Assembly (NCBI GenBank): GCA_025774555.1
Contig: JALGVT010000006.1
Coordinates: forward strand, 62,001 to 126,000
Reading direction: 5' to 3'
Length of the DNA: 64,000 nucleotides
Source of the DNA: a candidate division LCP-89 bacterium
Lineage (GTDB): Bacteria > Electryoneota > B3-LCP
The notes under the pieces are model-generated. The model did not search any database and was not told the origin of the DNA. It worked only from the letters and a program-made list of their open reading frames with translations. The position numbers and the translations under genes were made by a program. Below, in pieces: positions 46,884 through 55,448 of the stretch (positions are counted from its first letter, which is position 1; each line of letters starts with the position of its first letter).

Positions 46884-47513
46884 ATGAAGACGTCACTATA
46901 TTACAAATTCTCAGTTTTATTGATCGTCTGTGCAGGCATCATGCTGTCGTCCTGTGAGACCGGTGATGATCTTTCGGAGCCGCTGCCGACACAGCCTCCA
47001 GTTTCTGATTGGCGCTTCACGATTGAGTCACAAGCGCTTATCGTTGATCAGACCTGTTATGTTCTTGATTATTATGAGGATGATATTCTGATAGAGAGTG
47101 AATTTTACTATATCGACGGCGACACCGTCATTTTAAAAGGCTACCAGCAGCCGGGAGAAGCGATCTATATCGAAGATGTATCTTTCAGTCCTGTTCATCC
47201 TGCAACCGGGTCTTCATGGGTGGGAGAAGGAGAGAATCTGATAGCGGTAACAGACAGTCTTGTAATCACTGTCCCGGCAGGAACTTTCCCGGCATATTTG
47301 TATGAGATCAGCGATCCGGATTCTGGAGAAGTGCTTGGATCGCTGCTGCTTGCTGAAGATATAGGCATCGTCAGCACGGTTCACCTCGCCGGCGATGATA
47401 CCATACGTTCGCTGGTACTGAATGATTATTTAGTTGAAGGAGGTGAAGGCGCTTTCCCGCTGGAGATAGGTAATGAGTGGCATCTGGTAGAAGGAGTATA
47501 TGGAATAGAGTAG
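46884..47513 (+). CDS. lipoprotein of unknown function at the end of the moa operon
   Basis: Protein of 209 aa with a lipobox (LSSC near residue 24). The mature part is acidic and beta-rich, with segments such as FYYIDGDTVILKGY, VITVPAGTFPAYLYEI and EIGNEWHLVEGVY. These recall surface lipoproteins of the FCB group with a TPAGTF-type repeat. Function not recognised. ATG 46884 lies 21 bp after moeA, so it is transcribed with the cofactor genes, though a shared role is only a guess. Confidence 0.75.
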   Translation: MKTSLYYKFSVLLIVCAGIMLSSCETGDDLSEPLPTQPPVSDWRFTIESQALIVDQTCYVLDYYEDDILIESEFYYIDGDTVILKGYQQPGEAIYIEDVSFSPVHPATGSSWVGEGENLIAVTDSLVITVPAGTFPAYLYEISDPDSGEVLGSLLLAEDIGIVSTVHLAGDDTIRSLVLNDYLVEGGEGAFPLEIGNEWHLVEGVYGIE

Positions 47514-47543
47514 GGTACGTTGTGGGAAATAAAGAATCCCAAT

Positions 47544-47699
47544 CGGGCTGTCCTAAAAGGGTCACTCTGAGTGAAACGAAGAGTCTCGAAAGAATCATAA
47601 AATTAAGATAAACAAGAGATTCTTTCCCATAGGGACTCCTTCGGAGCGTTGCGCCTTCGGCTTGCTCAGAATGACATTATCCCTTTTAAGACAGCCCCC
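47544..47699. mobile_element. MITE-like element, copy B (type 2 core)
   Basis: About 156 bp. The ends are CGGGCTGTCCTAAAAGG and CCTTTTAAGACAGCCCCC, related to those of copies A and C. The core differs: it begins GTCACTCTGAGTGAAACGAA and ends CTTGCTCAGAATGACATTA, as in copy D. It has an extra segment (CATAGGGACTCCTTCGGAGC) not found in D. It is non-coding and lies downstream of the lipoprotein gene. Confidence 0.8.
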
Positions 47700-47719
47700 T
47701 AAGGTACTTTTTTACCTTA
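47700..47719 (+). terminator. possible terminator next to MITE copy B
   Basis: TAAGGTA / TACCTTA around a six-base loop that includes a T-run (CTTTTT). The stem is only seven pairs, AT-rich and without a downstream U-tract, so this is weak. Confidence 0.3.
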
Positions 47720-47763
47720 AGGCAGCATCTTAACATAAAAAGATCGAGGAAATATTTTTTTAC

Positions 47764-47792
47764 TTGCTTTTTCAATATATATGTATTATATT
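47764..47792 (+). promoter_or_regulatory. promoter of the secreted protein pair
   Basis: TTGCTT (47764-47769), 17-bp spacer and TATATT (47787-47792). The transcript would start near 47799, supporting a start at ATG 47838 or 47817. Confidence 0.6.
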
Positions 47793-47837
47793 GTATAAAA
47801 TATAAATTGGTGGAATATGCTCAAGTCTGGAGAGGTT

Positions 47838-48671
47838 ATGACCTGCAGAATACTCGTTTTAATAATGGTCGCAGGCGTTTTATCGTTTCCGTGCGTTAGT
47901 TCAGCGATTGAATCGGGACCTTCGAACACGGTGGGTTACTGGCGATTTGACGTTCAGCATGGGTTTAATCACATTTCGTTTCCTCTGCTGCCCAACGACA
48001 AATCTTTAGATATGGTGATCGGAGATCAGTTGACCGGCGCTACAAATGCGGCACAATCCGACCAGATACTCAGGTGGGACGCATCATCTGCACAATTTCA
48101 GACTGCCTGGTTTAACACTAACACAAACCTTTGGGCTGGTCAGTTTTCGGAATTGTCTGAGGCGGAAAGCTACTGGATATACGTTCAGGAAGATCACCCG
48201 GCAATTCAGTCCATCGTTGCCTATGGCAATGTCATAGAAGTACCCACCTATAGCATGGGGCAGATGAATCCCGGATACAACGCCGTAGGTTCAGTCTGGG
48301 CGGCGACTTCTCCAATTGCCACTTCCGGTCTGGATGAGTTCGAAGGCGGAATGTATCTTTTCCTTTCGGATTTGATCCTGAGTTATAACGCGGCTTCAAA
48401 CAGCTATTCCTATGCCTGGAAAGATGGATCGGATGAATGGCAGGGCGGTCTGACCGATTTTGTCCCATTAGCCGGATACTGGATTTACGTTGCGCCGGGG
48501 CATACCGGCTTCGATTGGAATATTTTCCCGCAACCCAATCCAGAGAGTCTTGATTCCCGTCATGAACCGATAATTTTCCCCAAATTTGACGGATTGAAAC
48601 ATATGAAAATGCCGCCGGTTCCCACAGAGAGAATTGTCAAATCCAGTGGAGCGAAAGGAGGTTCACAATGA
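47838..48671 (+). CDS. secreted protein with a duplicated domain
   Basis: Protein of 277 aa (from ATG 47838, after GGAGAGG; ATG 47817 after GGTGG is an alternative that adds seven residues). It has a signal peptide, then two related units of about 85-90 residues: the first contains SDQILRWDASSAQFQTAWF and SYWIYVQE, the second SDLILSYNAASNSYSYAW and GYWIYVAP. Both share the frame L..ILxxxAxSxxxxxAW and a final GYWIYV-like strand. No sorting domain is present. It overlaps the next gene by four bases, so the two are probably partners on the cell surface. Confidence 0.78.
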   Translation: MTCRILVLIMVAGVLSFPCVSSAIESGPSNTVGYWRFDVQHGFNHISFPLLPNDKSLDMVIGDQLTGATNAAQSDQILRWDASSAQFQTAWFNTNTNLWAGQFSELSEAESYWIYVQEDHPAIQSIVAYGNVIEVPTYSMGQMNPGYNAVGSVWAATSPIATSGLDEFEGGMYLFLSDLILSYNAASNSYSYAWKDGSDEWQGGLTDFVPLAGYWIYVAPGHTGFDWNIFPQPNPESLDSRHEPIIFPKFDGLKHMKMPPVPTERIVKSSGAKGGSQ

Positions 48672-49834
48672 GAAGGATTCTATTCAGCGCGTTCTTGATC
48701 TTTTCGCTGGTTTCCCTTCTGAACGCCCAGCCCTATATGATGACAGCGACGAATTACGCCGCAGGATTCTTCGGTGTAGTCGCAGATGAAAACGGACAGC
48801 CGCTTGAAAGCGGTTCGGTGATGCATCTTATTTGGGATTTTGCCGGCGACGGTATGGACGATCCTGGTGAGAACGGTATGCCGACCGATGATGATATCCT
48901 GATCGGTCTATGCGAAGTTGGCGCCACTGGCGGAGCACCGTCCGATGGTAATTTCATTCTTCCTGGCACAGCGCCCGATTCTGATGGCTGGATTTACGTT
49001 CGCGCATTCCATTCACCTTCTCCTTCGCCGGGCACGTTTTACTCTGAATCCATGACTCAGTATGCCATCCCCGAAATGGATATTCCAGTCATTTATGGTA
49101 TCCAATTCCCTGACATTATGTCGAGGATGCTGGGCGACAGCCATGATCTCACTGTTACCTTGACACCTGCGGATCCTCCCATTATCATCGCTGCCGCGGG
49201 CGGATCGTTCGATTATCAGGTGGATATTGTGAATAATATACAGGATCCTGTCGGATTCGACGTCTGGGTTGATTTAATTCTTCCCAACGGCAGCCTCTAC
49301 GGTCCTCTTCTTTCGCGCACGGATCTGTTAATGCCTGTAGGAGGCAGCCTTAGCCGAACGCTCACGCAGCCTATTCCGGAGAGTGCGCCGGAAGGGATCT
49401 ATCTGTACATTCTACGCACGGGCGATTATCAATCAGCAACAGTCATCCATCAGGACGAGTTCCCATTTGAGAAGATTGGCGTTGGCGGCAGTGATGGATT
49501 TCTATCCGATATGATTGGGTGGTCAACTACAGGCTGGGAAGATGCAGAAATGGTTACCGAAGCCCTACCCGCCGTTTTCTTCCTTGACCCGCCGTTCCCG
49601 AATCCGTTTAACCCGAGTACTCAGCTGCAGTTTGGTCTGCCTGAAGCGGCTAATGTAAGGATCGATGTCTATAACATCCTGGGCAGCCGGGTTACCACGC
49701 TTATAGATCAGAGTCTCTCAGCCGGTTATCATACCATCAAATGGGATGCTCCGAATATCGCATCCGGTCTATATCTTGTTCAGATGAAAGCCGGTGGATT
49801 CGTTCACACGAAAAAAGCGTTCCTGCTGAAGTAA
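48668..49834 (+). CDS. secreted type IX cargo protein
   Basis: Protein of 388 aa with a signal peptide (about 1-20) and a type-A sorting domain at the C-terminus (PPFPNPFNPSTQLQFGLP, YNILGSRVTTL, ending KKAFLLK). The middle contains VTLTPADPPIIIAAAGGSFD, the start of the 110-residue module also seen before the sorting domains of the C25 peptidase and the protein at 24954. The first third is rich in Asp and Gly (MDDPGENGMPTDDDI), like calcium-binding loops. The ATG overlaps the stop of the previous gene (ATGA). No catalytic motif is seen. Confidence 0.88.
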   Translation: MRRILFSAFLIFSLVSLLNAQPYMMTATNYAAGFFGVVADENGQPLESGSVMHLIWDFAGDGMDDPGENGMPTDDDILIGLCEVGATGGAPSDGNFILPGTAPDSDGWIYVRAFHSPSPSPGTFYSESMTQYAIPEMDIPVIYGIQFPDIMSRMLGDSHDLTVTLTPADPPIIIAAAGGSFDYQVDIVNNIQDPVGFDVWVDLILPNGSLYGPLLSRTDLLMPVGGSLSRTLTQPIPESAPEGIYLYILRTGDYQSATVIHQDEFPFEKIGVGGSDGFLSDMIGWSTTGWEDAEMVTEALPAVFFLDPPFPNPFNPSTQLQFGLPEAANVRIDVYNILGSRVTTLIDQSLSAGYHTIKWDAPNIASGLYLVQMKAGGFVHTKKAFLLK

Positions 49835-49863
49835 AAGAGCGAGTTACATCGAGTATATAAATT

Positions 49864-50004
49864 AAAAGGGGCTGTCCCAAAAGCCTTAAAACTGTCATTG
49901 CGAACGAAGTGTGGCAATCTTTAATAGTTTGTAAAATAAGAGATTGCCACGTCACTACGTTCCTCGCAATGACCATAAAAGTTACTTTTGGGACAACCCC
50001 TTTT
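49864..50004. mobile_element. MITE-like element, copy C (type 1 core)
   Basis: About 141 bp between the convergent genes at 48668 and 50055. The ends AAAAGGGGCTGTCCCAAAAG and CTTTTGGGACAACCCCTTTT form nearly perfect terminal inverted repeats. The core GTCATTGCGAACGAAGTGTG and CTACGTTCCTCGCAATGAC is another inverted pair. It matches copy A closely. As RNA it would fold into one long hairpin and may also act as a terminator. Confidence 0.85.
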
Positions 50005-50054
50005 TTATGGATCTGTTTGGATTTATTATCCGCCGAAGCAATGATATTTTTTTA

Positions 50055-50852
50055 TTACTTTTTATTTGCCGTAAATATATAATCCGGTGATTCTATGGGA
50101 TTAAAGAAGGAGAGATCCATTCCGCCAAATTCCTGTCCGACTTCCAAACCGGCGTCGGCGACAGCCATGCGCAGGACTTCACGGCTCCAGGGACGCAGTG
50201 TCGTCGATATGATGCGATGCGACCAGTATTTCGCGGGGGACTCGCTTGCCTGAAAGATGGCGAGATTCATGGTGACGAGTTCATCATGGAAATCGTAGAA
50301 ACGGAAGAAGAGCTTCTCGCTTTTCGATGTGGTATGGCTCTGTGGTTTAAAGAATCGCTGCTGTTTTGCAATTCGTGCTTCCCAATTCACCAGATGGATC
50401 AGTAATATACCTCTCTCGTTGAGTAGTTTCCTGAAGTTTTCGAGGCATCTCTCCATATCATCATAAGTCAGTAGATGTGAAATGGAATTTCCGAGAACGC
50501 AGACCATATCGTAACGCCCTGAAACGCGCTCCGCCACATCGCCGAATGATGCTTGTATAAATTTAATTTCGCTGCCTGTCGCTATCGCGCGTGACCGGGC
50601 GAGAGCTAAAGTCTTCTCGGCTGGATCGACGCCGACGATGGTTTCAACACCAAGCGTTTCAAAGTGGAAGCAATGTCGTCCAGTGCCGCATGCCACATCG
50701 ACGATACTGTTTATTTGATGATCTGCAATGATTTTTTCAAAAAAGGGAGATTCCCGTTGCAGGCGGGATTCCCAGTTTATCATCTGATCGTAATCACTGA
50801 CCAACTGATCGTAGAATTCGCTGCCTGTCAGTATTTTTTCTGATCCGGACAT
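50055..50852 (-). CDS. class I SAM-dependent methyltransferase
   Basis: Protein of 265 aa with the SAM-binding motif DVACGTGRHC near 53-62, the acidic strand IVGVDPAE, and a motif III-like LLIHLVNWE. The closest annotations are small-molecule methyltransferases of the UbiE/generic type, and the substrate is unknown. It stands alone between MITE copy C and the OmpA gene. Confidence 0.85.
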   Translation of the reverse strand: MSGSEKILTGSEFYDQLVSDYDQMINWESRLQRESPFFEKIIADHQINSIVDVACGTGRHCFHFETLGVETIVGVDPAEKTLALARSRAIATGSEIKFIQASFGDVAERVSGRYDMVCVLGNSISHLLTYDDMERCLENFRKLLNERGILLIHLVNWEARIAKQQRFFKPQSHTTSKSEKLFFRFYDFHDELVTMNLAIFQASESPAKYWSHRIISTTLRPWSREVLRMAVADAGLEVGQEFGGMDLSFFNPIESPDYIFTANKK

Positions 50853-50897
50853 ACCTGGTTTCTCTTTAATGTATTTATTAAATTCTACAGAATGTAT

Positions 50898-52373
50898 TCA
50901 CTCGAGAACAATTTCTATGCGGCGGTTCTGCATTCGTCCCGCCGCCGTTTCGTTCGTGGCTAAGGGTTTGCTTTCGCCGAATCCTGCTGCTGTAATGCGG
51001 TTTTCCGGGAGATTCATATTGGCGACAAGGTAGTCTTTGACTGCCCGGGCGCGGTCTTCTGAAAGTATCAGGTTGGTATTATCATTTCCCTTTGAATCCG
51101 TATGACCTTGTACCTCAATGTGTCTCATCGGAAATTCGCGAATAACATGCTGCACCTTGGTCAACACGTCGAAATTTCCCAGATTAAGCTCAGAAGATCC
51201 CGACTTAAAATTCAATCCGGTCAACCGGATGATGATCTTATCAGTTTGACCCGAGGTCGCTCTTACGATGATTCCTTCGTTTTCGGAAAAGAGGGAAGTT
51301 ACTCTGGCAACTTTTTCTTCATAACGCTGCTTTCCGAGGATCTCTCTCCGCTTCTGTTCTAACTCAGCAAGATATTTGCCGCTCTGTCCTCGGATTGAAT
51401 TGGTCTCCGCTTCGAGGGACCCGATTCTCTCATCCCTTTGAGCTAACTCCTCTTGCAGGTAACGTCGATCATCCTGGAGGCTGCGGATCGCAGCCAGAAT
51501 AGTTTCAACTGCGATACTTATATCCTGATTGAGATCGGGATACAAATGCAGCGAGGCGCTGATATCTTCGACGTACCATTCAAACTGCTGAATTACATCT
51601 TCCCAGCCAGTTGGGTTCTCCTTCAATCGGGAGATCCAATTGCTTAAGTAAACCGCGTGGGATAGGATTTCACCAGCTTCATCCGCCATTTTACCGGCGG
51701 TTTCAAATTCATAGCGATTCTGTTCAATGAAGGTTTCAGTCTCTTCTACTGCTTCGGCTGCCTCCGTGAAAAGACCGGGCGTATTTACTGGACATTGTGC
51801 CAATTCAGCCGCCTGCCGCAGGTCGTATACAGGCTGTAGAATCCGTAGTGTGATTGACTCTAATTCAGCCAGTTTAAACAACCGGACTGCTTCAGCGCTG
51901 TTCTTTCGTGCTGACTCAATGTCCCCCTTCTCAACCTTTGCAACGATTTTATCGAATAGCTTCTGCGCTTTTTCCTGCGTTTCTGGAGATAGATCGAAGG
52001 CTTTTGCAGTCATAGATGCATCGTATGCCACAATCAGATCAGGGAAGACAGACTGTAGATTATCAGCCGCGGCGATGGCTCTTTTAAAAGATTCACCTGC
52101 GACTGAAAGCTGTTTCTGGATGCGTTTCTGTGTTTTGCCGGCTGATAAATCATCTATGGCTTTCTGAAGCGCATCATCTCCGCGTTTGAAATATACCGGG
52201 CTGAAAACGTTAGCGCGTATAGACTCCGCGGATGCCTTCAAGGCTTCAACGTCTGCGATGGTGTCGTTCTGAACCTCTCCTTGCACAGAAAAGCCTGATA
52301 GAAACTGCAAGAGAAAGATAACTGTAAGCGATATTATGGCAGGACTTTTTACTGATTGTACGCGATTATTCAT
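50898..52373 (-). CDS. OmpA-family cell-wall-binding protein with long helical stalk
   Basis: Protein of 491 aa with a signal peptide (about 1-32), a long helical region (40-370, with a coiled coil near 305-360), and a C-terminal OmpA-like peptidoglycan-binding domain. The latter shows FKSGSSELN, IEVQGHTDSKGNDNTNLILS, and NRRIEIVLE at the end. It likely bridges the envelope and peptidoglycan. There is no lipobox. The next gene (52430-53602) is an LptF/G permease. Confidence 0.9.
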   Translation of the reverse strand: MNNRVQSVKSPAIISLTVIFLLQFLSGFSVQGEVQNDTIADVEALKASAESIRANVFSPVYFKRGDDALQKAIDDLSAGKTQKRIQKQLSVAGESFKRAIAAADNLQSVFPDLIVAYDASMTAKAFDLSPETQEKAQKLFDKIVAKVEKGDIESARKNSAEAVRLFKLAELESITLRILQPVYDLRQAAELAQCPVNTPGLFTEAAEAVEETETFIEQNRYEFETAGKMADEAGEILSHAVYLSNWISRLKENPTGWEDVIQQFEWYVEDISASLHLYPDLNQDISIAVETILAAIRSLQDDRRYLQEELAQRDERIGSLEAETNSIRGQSGKYLAELEQKRREILGKQRYEEKVARVTSLFSENEGIIVRATSGQTDKIIIRLTGLNFKSGSSELNLGNFDVLTKVQHVIREFPMRHIEVQGHTDSKGNDNTNLILSEDRARAVKDYLVANMNLPENRITAAGFGESKPLATNETAAGRMQNRRIEIVLE

Positions 52374-52429
52374 ACCTGGTTTAGATGTTATAATTTAAGC
52401 AGCTTTTACATTGAAGGATGTGCTGTGGA

Positions 52430-53602
52430 TCACGAGTTTTTCTTAAATATCCGGAGAAACGCTCCAAAATCGAGAATGTGCATTTCGCGGACAGTCCGCC
52501 TGACCAGATAAATACCGATGCCGGTTAATAATACGTTTGGCGCCCACATCGCCATTGCCGGAGTTATAATTCCTCGGTCTGCCATATCCTCGCCCCCGAT
52601 CAGAAACGCCCAGTATATCAGGAAGAAAACAACGCTTAAACCTGCGGCAACTCCCAAACCTCCTCTATGCACGCGTACGCCTAAGGGAGCGCCGATCAAA
52701 ACAAAGACCAGACAAGCAAATGGTATAGAGTACTTCTTATGAACTTCTACCTTGAACGAATTGATTTTCCTTTTATTCTTGACAGGGTCGGATGCTTTCA
52801 TCTCCTGCACCTGCCGCCACATAGCAGGCGCAGACAGTTCTCGATCAGATCGGTATCCGCTTTCATGCCGTTCAAAGACCATATTCGGAGCAGAGATACG
52901 CACCATAGATCGTTCAAAGTTAGTTCGTTGATAATACGCGGGATCTTTCAAATCTCGGCGGTGAATTTCTCCATCGTAAAGTTGCAGATGGAATGCTTCC
53001 TCAGCTCGGACGAAACTCAAGTCTCCATCTTTCGCCGATACGACCGTGGGGTGATTGTGATTGGAATTATCGTAGATTACAACTTCATTTAGATGAGACT
53101 GCTTCTGATCGATGTGCTGTGCCCAGAGAACGTATTTAGGCAGATCGAAGATAAAGGTGCCTTCTTCAAGCGCTAAAGTGGGCTTTTTGCGGTGAATGTC
53201 ACCGGATAGTACTCTGGTTCTGTGGTTGAAGTCGGGCAGCACGCGGTTATTGAACTCAATCAGCAGGTAACAGAGTATTGCGCCGGCAAGGAAAAAGGGG
53301 ATCATGAGCTGCCAGAGGCTGGCGCCTGCAGCCTTCAAGGCTGTGATTTCGTTTTCTGCGGAAAGCCGTCCGAAAGCGGTCAACGTAGCTATGAGCACAG
53401 CCATCGGAACCGCCAATGCTACGATCCACGCCATGTTCAGGAAGAAGAACTCCATCACGACGTAGGGATCCAGCCCTTTGCCCGCAATTCTACCTAGCAT
53501 CTGCACTATGAGATTCATCAGGATGATCACGGTGATCAGGCAGAATGCGTAAAAGAAGGGCGGAATGAATTCAAATATGAGGTATTTATAAACGATTTTC
53601 AT
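52430..53602 (-). CDS. LptF/LptG-family LPS-export permease
   Basis: Inner-membrane protein of 390 aa with the YjgP/YjgQ layout: three N-terminal membrane segments (about 8-115), a periplasmic beta-jellyroll (120-275), and three C-terminal ones (about 290-375). VMEFFFLNMAWIVALAVPMAVLIATL-type segments are clear in outline. Two such subunits with LptB extract lipopolysaccharide; the second is not in the window. The start is ATG 53602; a TTG one codon upstream is also possible. LptF and LptG are not distinguishable here. Confidence 0.9.
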   Translation of the reverse strand: MKIVYKYLIFEFIPPFFYAFCLITVIILMNLIVQMLGRIAGKGLDPYVVMEFFFLNMAWIVALAVPMAVLIATLTAFGRLSAENEITALKAAGASLWQLMIPFFLAGAILCYLLIEFNNRVLPDFNHRTRVLSGDIHRKKPTLALEEGTFIFDLPKYVLWAQHIDQKQSHLNEVVIYDNSNHNHPTVVSAKDGDLSFVRAEEAFHLQLYDGEIHRRDLKDPAYYQRTNFERSMVRISAPNMVFERHESGYRSDRELSAPAMWRQVQEMKASDPVKNKRKINSFKVEVHKKYSIPFACLVFVLIGAPLGVRVHRGGLGVAAGLSVVFFLIYWAFLIGGEDMADRGIITPAMAMWAPNVLLTGIGIYLVRRTVREMHILDFGAFLRIFKKNS

Positions 53603-53624
53603 CAATGCTCAGTCGTTGAAAGAC

Positions 53625-53653
53625 TTGACTTTCCCTTTTTGATTGTTTATATT
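53625..53653 (+). promoter_or_regulatory. promoter of the two tRNA-Ser genes
   Basis: TTGACT (53625-53630), 17-bp spacer and TATATT (53648-53653). Confidence 0.75.
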
Positions 53654-53718
53654 ATTTGCTCAGCACTAAATCAAGCTGTTTATTATGTTGTTATACTGTA
53701 ATGGCTTTGTTTTGTTCA

Positions 53719-53803
53719 GGAGGACTAGTCCTAATGGTAAGGCAGCGGCCTTGAAAGCCGCCGGCTCTTCTGAGCCTTGGGGGTTCGAATCCCTCGTCCT
53801 CCG
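53719..53803 (+). tRNA. tRNA-Ser (anticodon TGA)
   Basis: An 85-nt gene: acceptor GGAGGAC/GTCCTCC, anticodon stem GCGGC/GCCGC around CTTGAAA (anticodon TGA), a long variable arm (GGCTC/GAGCC), and T-arm with GGTTCGAAT. Class II tRNA. No CCA encoded. Confidence 0.97.
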
Positions 53804-53900
53804 CGGTAGAGTTCGCTGGTTAAAAGATAAACATTGCAGACGTTACTGTCAAACGTTTTAACCTTTAAACTTTTAGTTTTAAGTTTTAAACTGTACAACT

Positions 53901-53990
53901 GGAGAGGTGGCCGAGTTGGCTTAAGGCACTCGCCTGCTAAGCGAGGGTGGGGTTTCAGCCTCACCGCGGGTTCGAATCCCGCCCTCTCCG
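53901..53990 (+). tRNA. tRNA-Ser (anticodon GCT)
   Basis: A 90-nt class II gene: acceptor GGAGAGG/CCTCTCC, anticodon stem CTCGC/GCGAG around CTGCTAA (anticodon GCT), long variable arm and T-arm GGTTCGAAT. It is 97 bp after the other tRNA-Ser and probably on the same transcript. Confidence 0.97.
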
Positions 53991-53997
53991 CGTTTTA

Positions 53998-54056
53998 GCT
54001 CTCAGCTATGAGCTATCAGCTTTCAGCTATGAGCTATCAGCTATCAGCTATGAGCT
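53998..54056. repeat. AGCTAT(G/C)-type tandem repeat
   Basis: Short degenerate tandem of AGCTATGAGCTATCAGCT units right after tRNA-Ser, ending just before the M20 peptidase stop codon. Simple-sequence DNA between convergent transcripts. Confidence 0.7.
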
Positions 54057-54061
54057 GTGAT

Positions 54062-55399
54062 CTATTTCCCTCCTAACTCCACCAGTCGATACACCAGTCT
54101 CATCCCCATCATCAGCGCTTCCACAGAGATCCGTTCGTCTTTGCCGTGCATCCGCCAGACCTCATTTTCATCTAAAGGGAAAGGGAGCAGACCGTAAGTG
54201 GGAATACCTTCGTGTCTGAAGCGAGTGCCATCCGACATGCCCGGCGAAAGATAGGGAAGTATCGGCGTGTCGGGAAACATCTCACTGCACACCTGCTCGA
54301 TCAGGATGAAACCAATGCCGTCCTGCGGCGACGCTTCCGGTGTGGATGATCGGGCGGTGTATTTAAATTCGTACGGTCCCGGCGCGATCCAGCTTGACAG
54401 GCTGTCCACGAATGCTTTCACGTCCTGCCCTGGCAGCAAGCGGCAGTTGAGGTTCACCTCAGCCGATGGAGGGTGTACGTTTGATTTGATCCCGCCCTGA
54501 ATCAGTGTTGGTGAGATGGTGTTGGTCATCATCGAAAGATAGAGCGGCTCAGTAGTGTATATAGAGCAGTTTTTCAACTCTACCAGTGGTTCGACTGACT
54601 CCAGCCCTTTGAAAAATGCCGTTGTCACCGGATCTAATACCGGGACAGCAGGGTATCTTGTGATTCGGTCCAGCGCTTTAGCCAGAGCAGAAATTGCATT
54701 ATCCAGTCGGGGAACGGAAGCGTGACTGGTCGAACCATAGGCTGTCAGTTTGATATTATATGCCGCTTTTTCTTCAGTCTGTATCGCCACATAGAGAGGT
54801 TTCCCATTCCGCAGAATAATCCTTCCGCCTTCATTCAAAGCGAATGCCGCGTCCAATTTATCCCGGTGACGTTCCAGCATCCAACCTGCGCCTAATCTGC
54901 CTCCCGCCTCCTCATCCGCGGTTGCTAAGAAGATAATATCCCGGCGCAGCGGCGCTTTCATTCTCTTCAGAAGCGCCAGGGTCATGGCGTTCACCGCAAG
55001 CATGCTTTTATCATCCAACGCGCCTCGACCGTAGATAAATCCATCCTTCAGATCACCTGAAAAGGGTGGAGCACTCCAAGAATTTTCATCAACAGGGACA
55101 ACATCGGTGTGAGCCGCCAGTAGAATTGCTCTCAAACTGCCGTTGCCGTGCAGACGGGCGATCAGATTAGCGCGCTGATCATTGACTTCGTATATCCGAT
55201 TGGAAATTCCTTCTCTGTCAAAAAATGCTTTTAGCGCCTGACATGCGGCTATTTCATTGCCCGGCGGATTTTGCGTGTCAGTCTGCAACAGTTCACGGAA
55301 AAGAGCGGTTAAATCTTTCTGAACGTCCGACCAGTCCGGTTCTGACGCCGCACATGCAGTGGCACTAATTATAACTAAGAATATCCAGAGACTGCGCAT
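54062..55399 (-). CDS. M20-family metallopeptidase, secreted
   Basis: Zinc peptidase of 445 aa with a signal peptide (about 1-18). The M20 motifs are AAHTDVVPVD, YGRGALDDKS, TADEEAGG (catalytic Glu) and, near the C-terminus, RHEGIPTYGLLPFP and HGKDERI. It is close to the carboxypeptidase PM20D1/Cps1 branch, which cleaves peptides or N-acyl amino acids. It is the last gene of the nucleoside-salvage operon, 49 bp after punA, and probably supplies amino acids from outside the cytoplasm. Its link to purines is not evident. Confidence 0.9.
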   Translation of the reverse strand: MRSLWIFLVIISATACAASEPDWSDVQKDLTALFRELLQTDTQNPPGNEIAACQALKAFFDREGISNRIYEVNDQRANLIARLHGNGSLRAILLAAHTDVVPVDENSWSAPPFSGDLKDGFIYGRGALDDKSMLAVNAMTLALLKRMKAPLRRDIIFLATADEEAGGRLGAGWMLERHRDKLDAAFALNEGGRIILRNGKPLYVAIQTEEKAAYNIKLTAYGSTSHASVPRLDNAISALAKALDRITRYPAVPVLDPVTTAFFKGLESVEPLVELKNCSIYTTEPLYLSMMTNTISPTLIQGGIKSNVHPPSAEVNLNCRLLPGQDVKAFVDSLSSWIAPGPYEFKYTARSSTPEASPQDGIGFILIEQVCSEMFPDTPILPYLSPGMSDGTRFRHEGIPTYGLLPFPLDENEVWRMHGKDERISVEALMMGMRLVYRLVELGGK

Positions 55400-55448
55400 T
55401 CAATCTATCCCTATTTATATAATCTTTATCATATCGTCTGCCGCCCTA

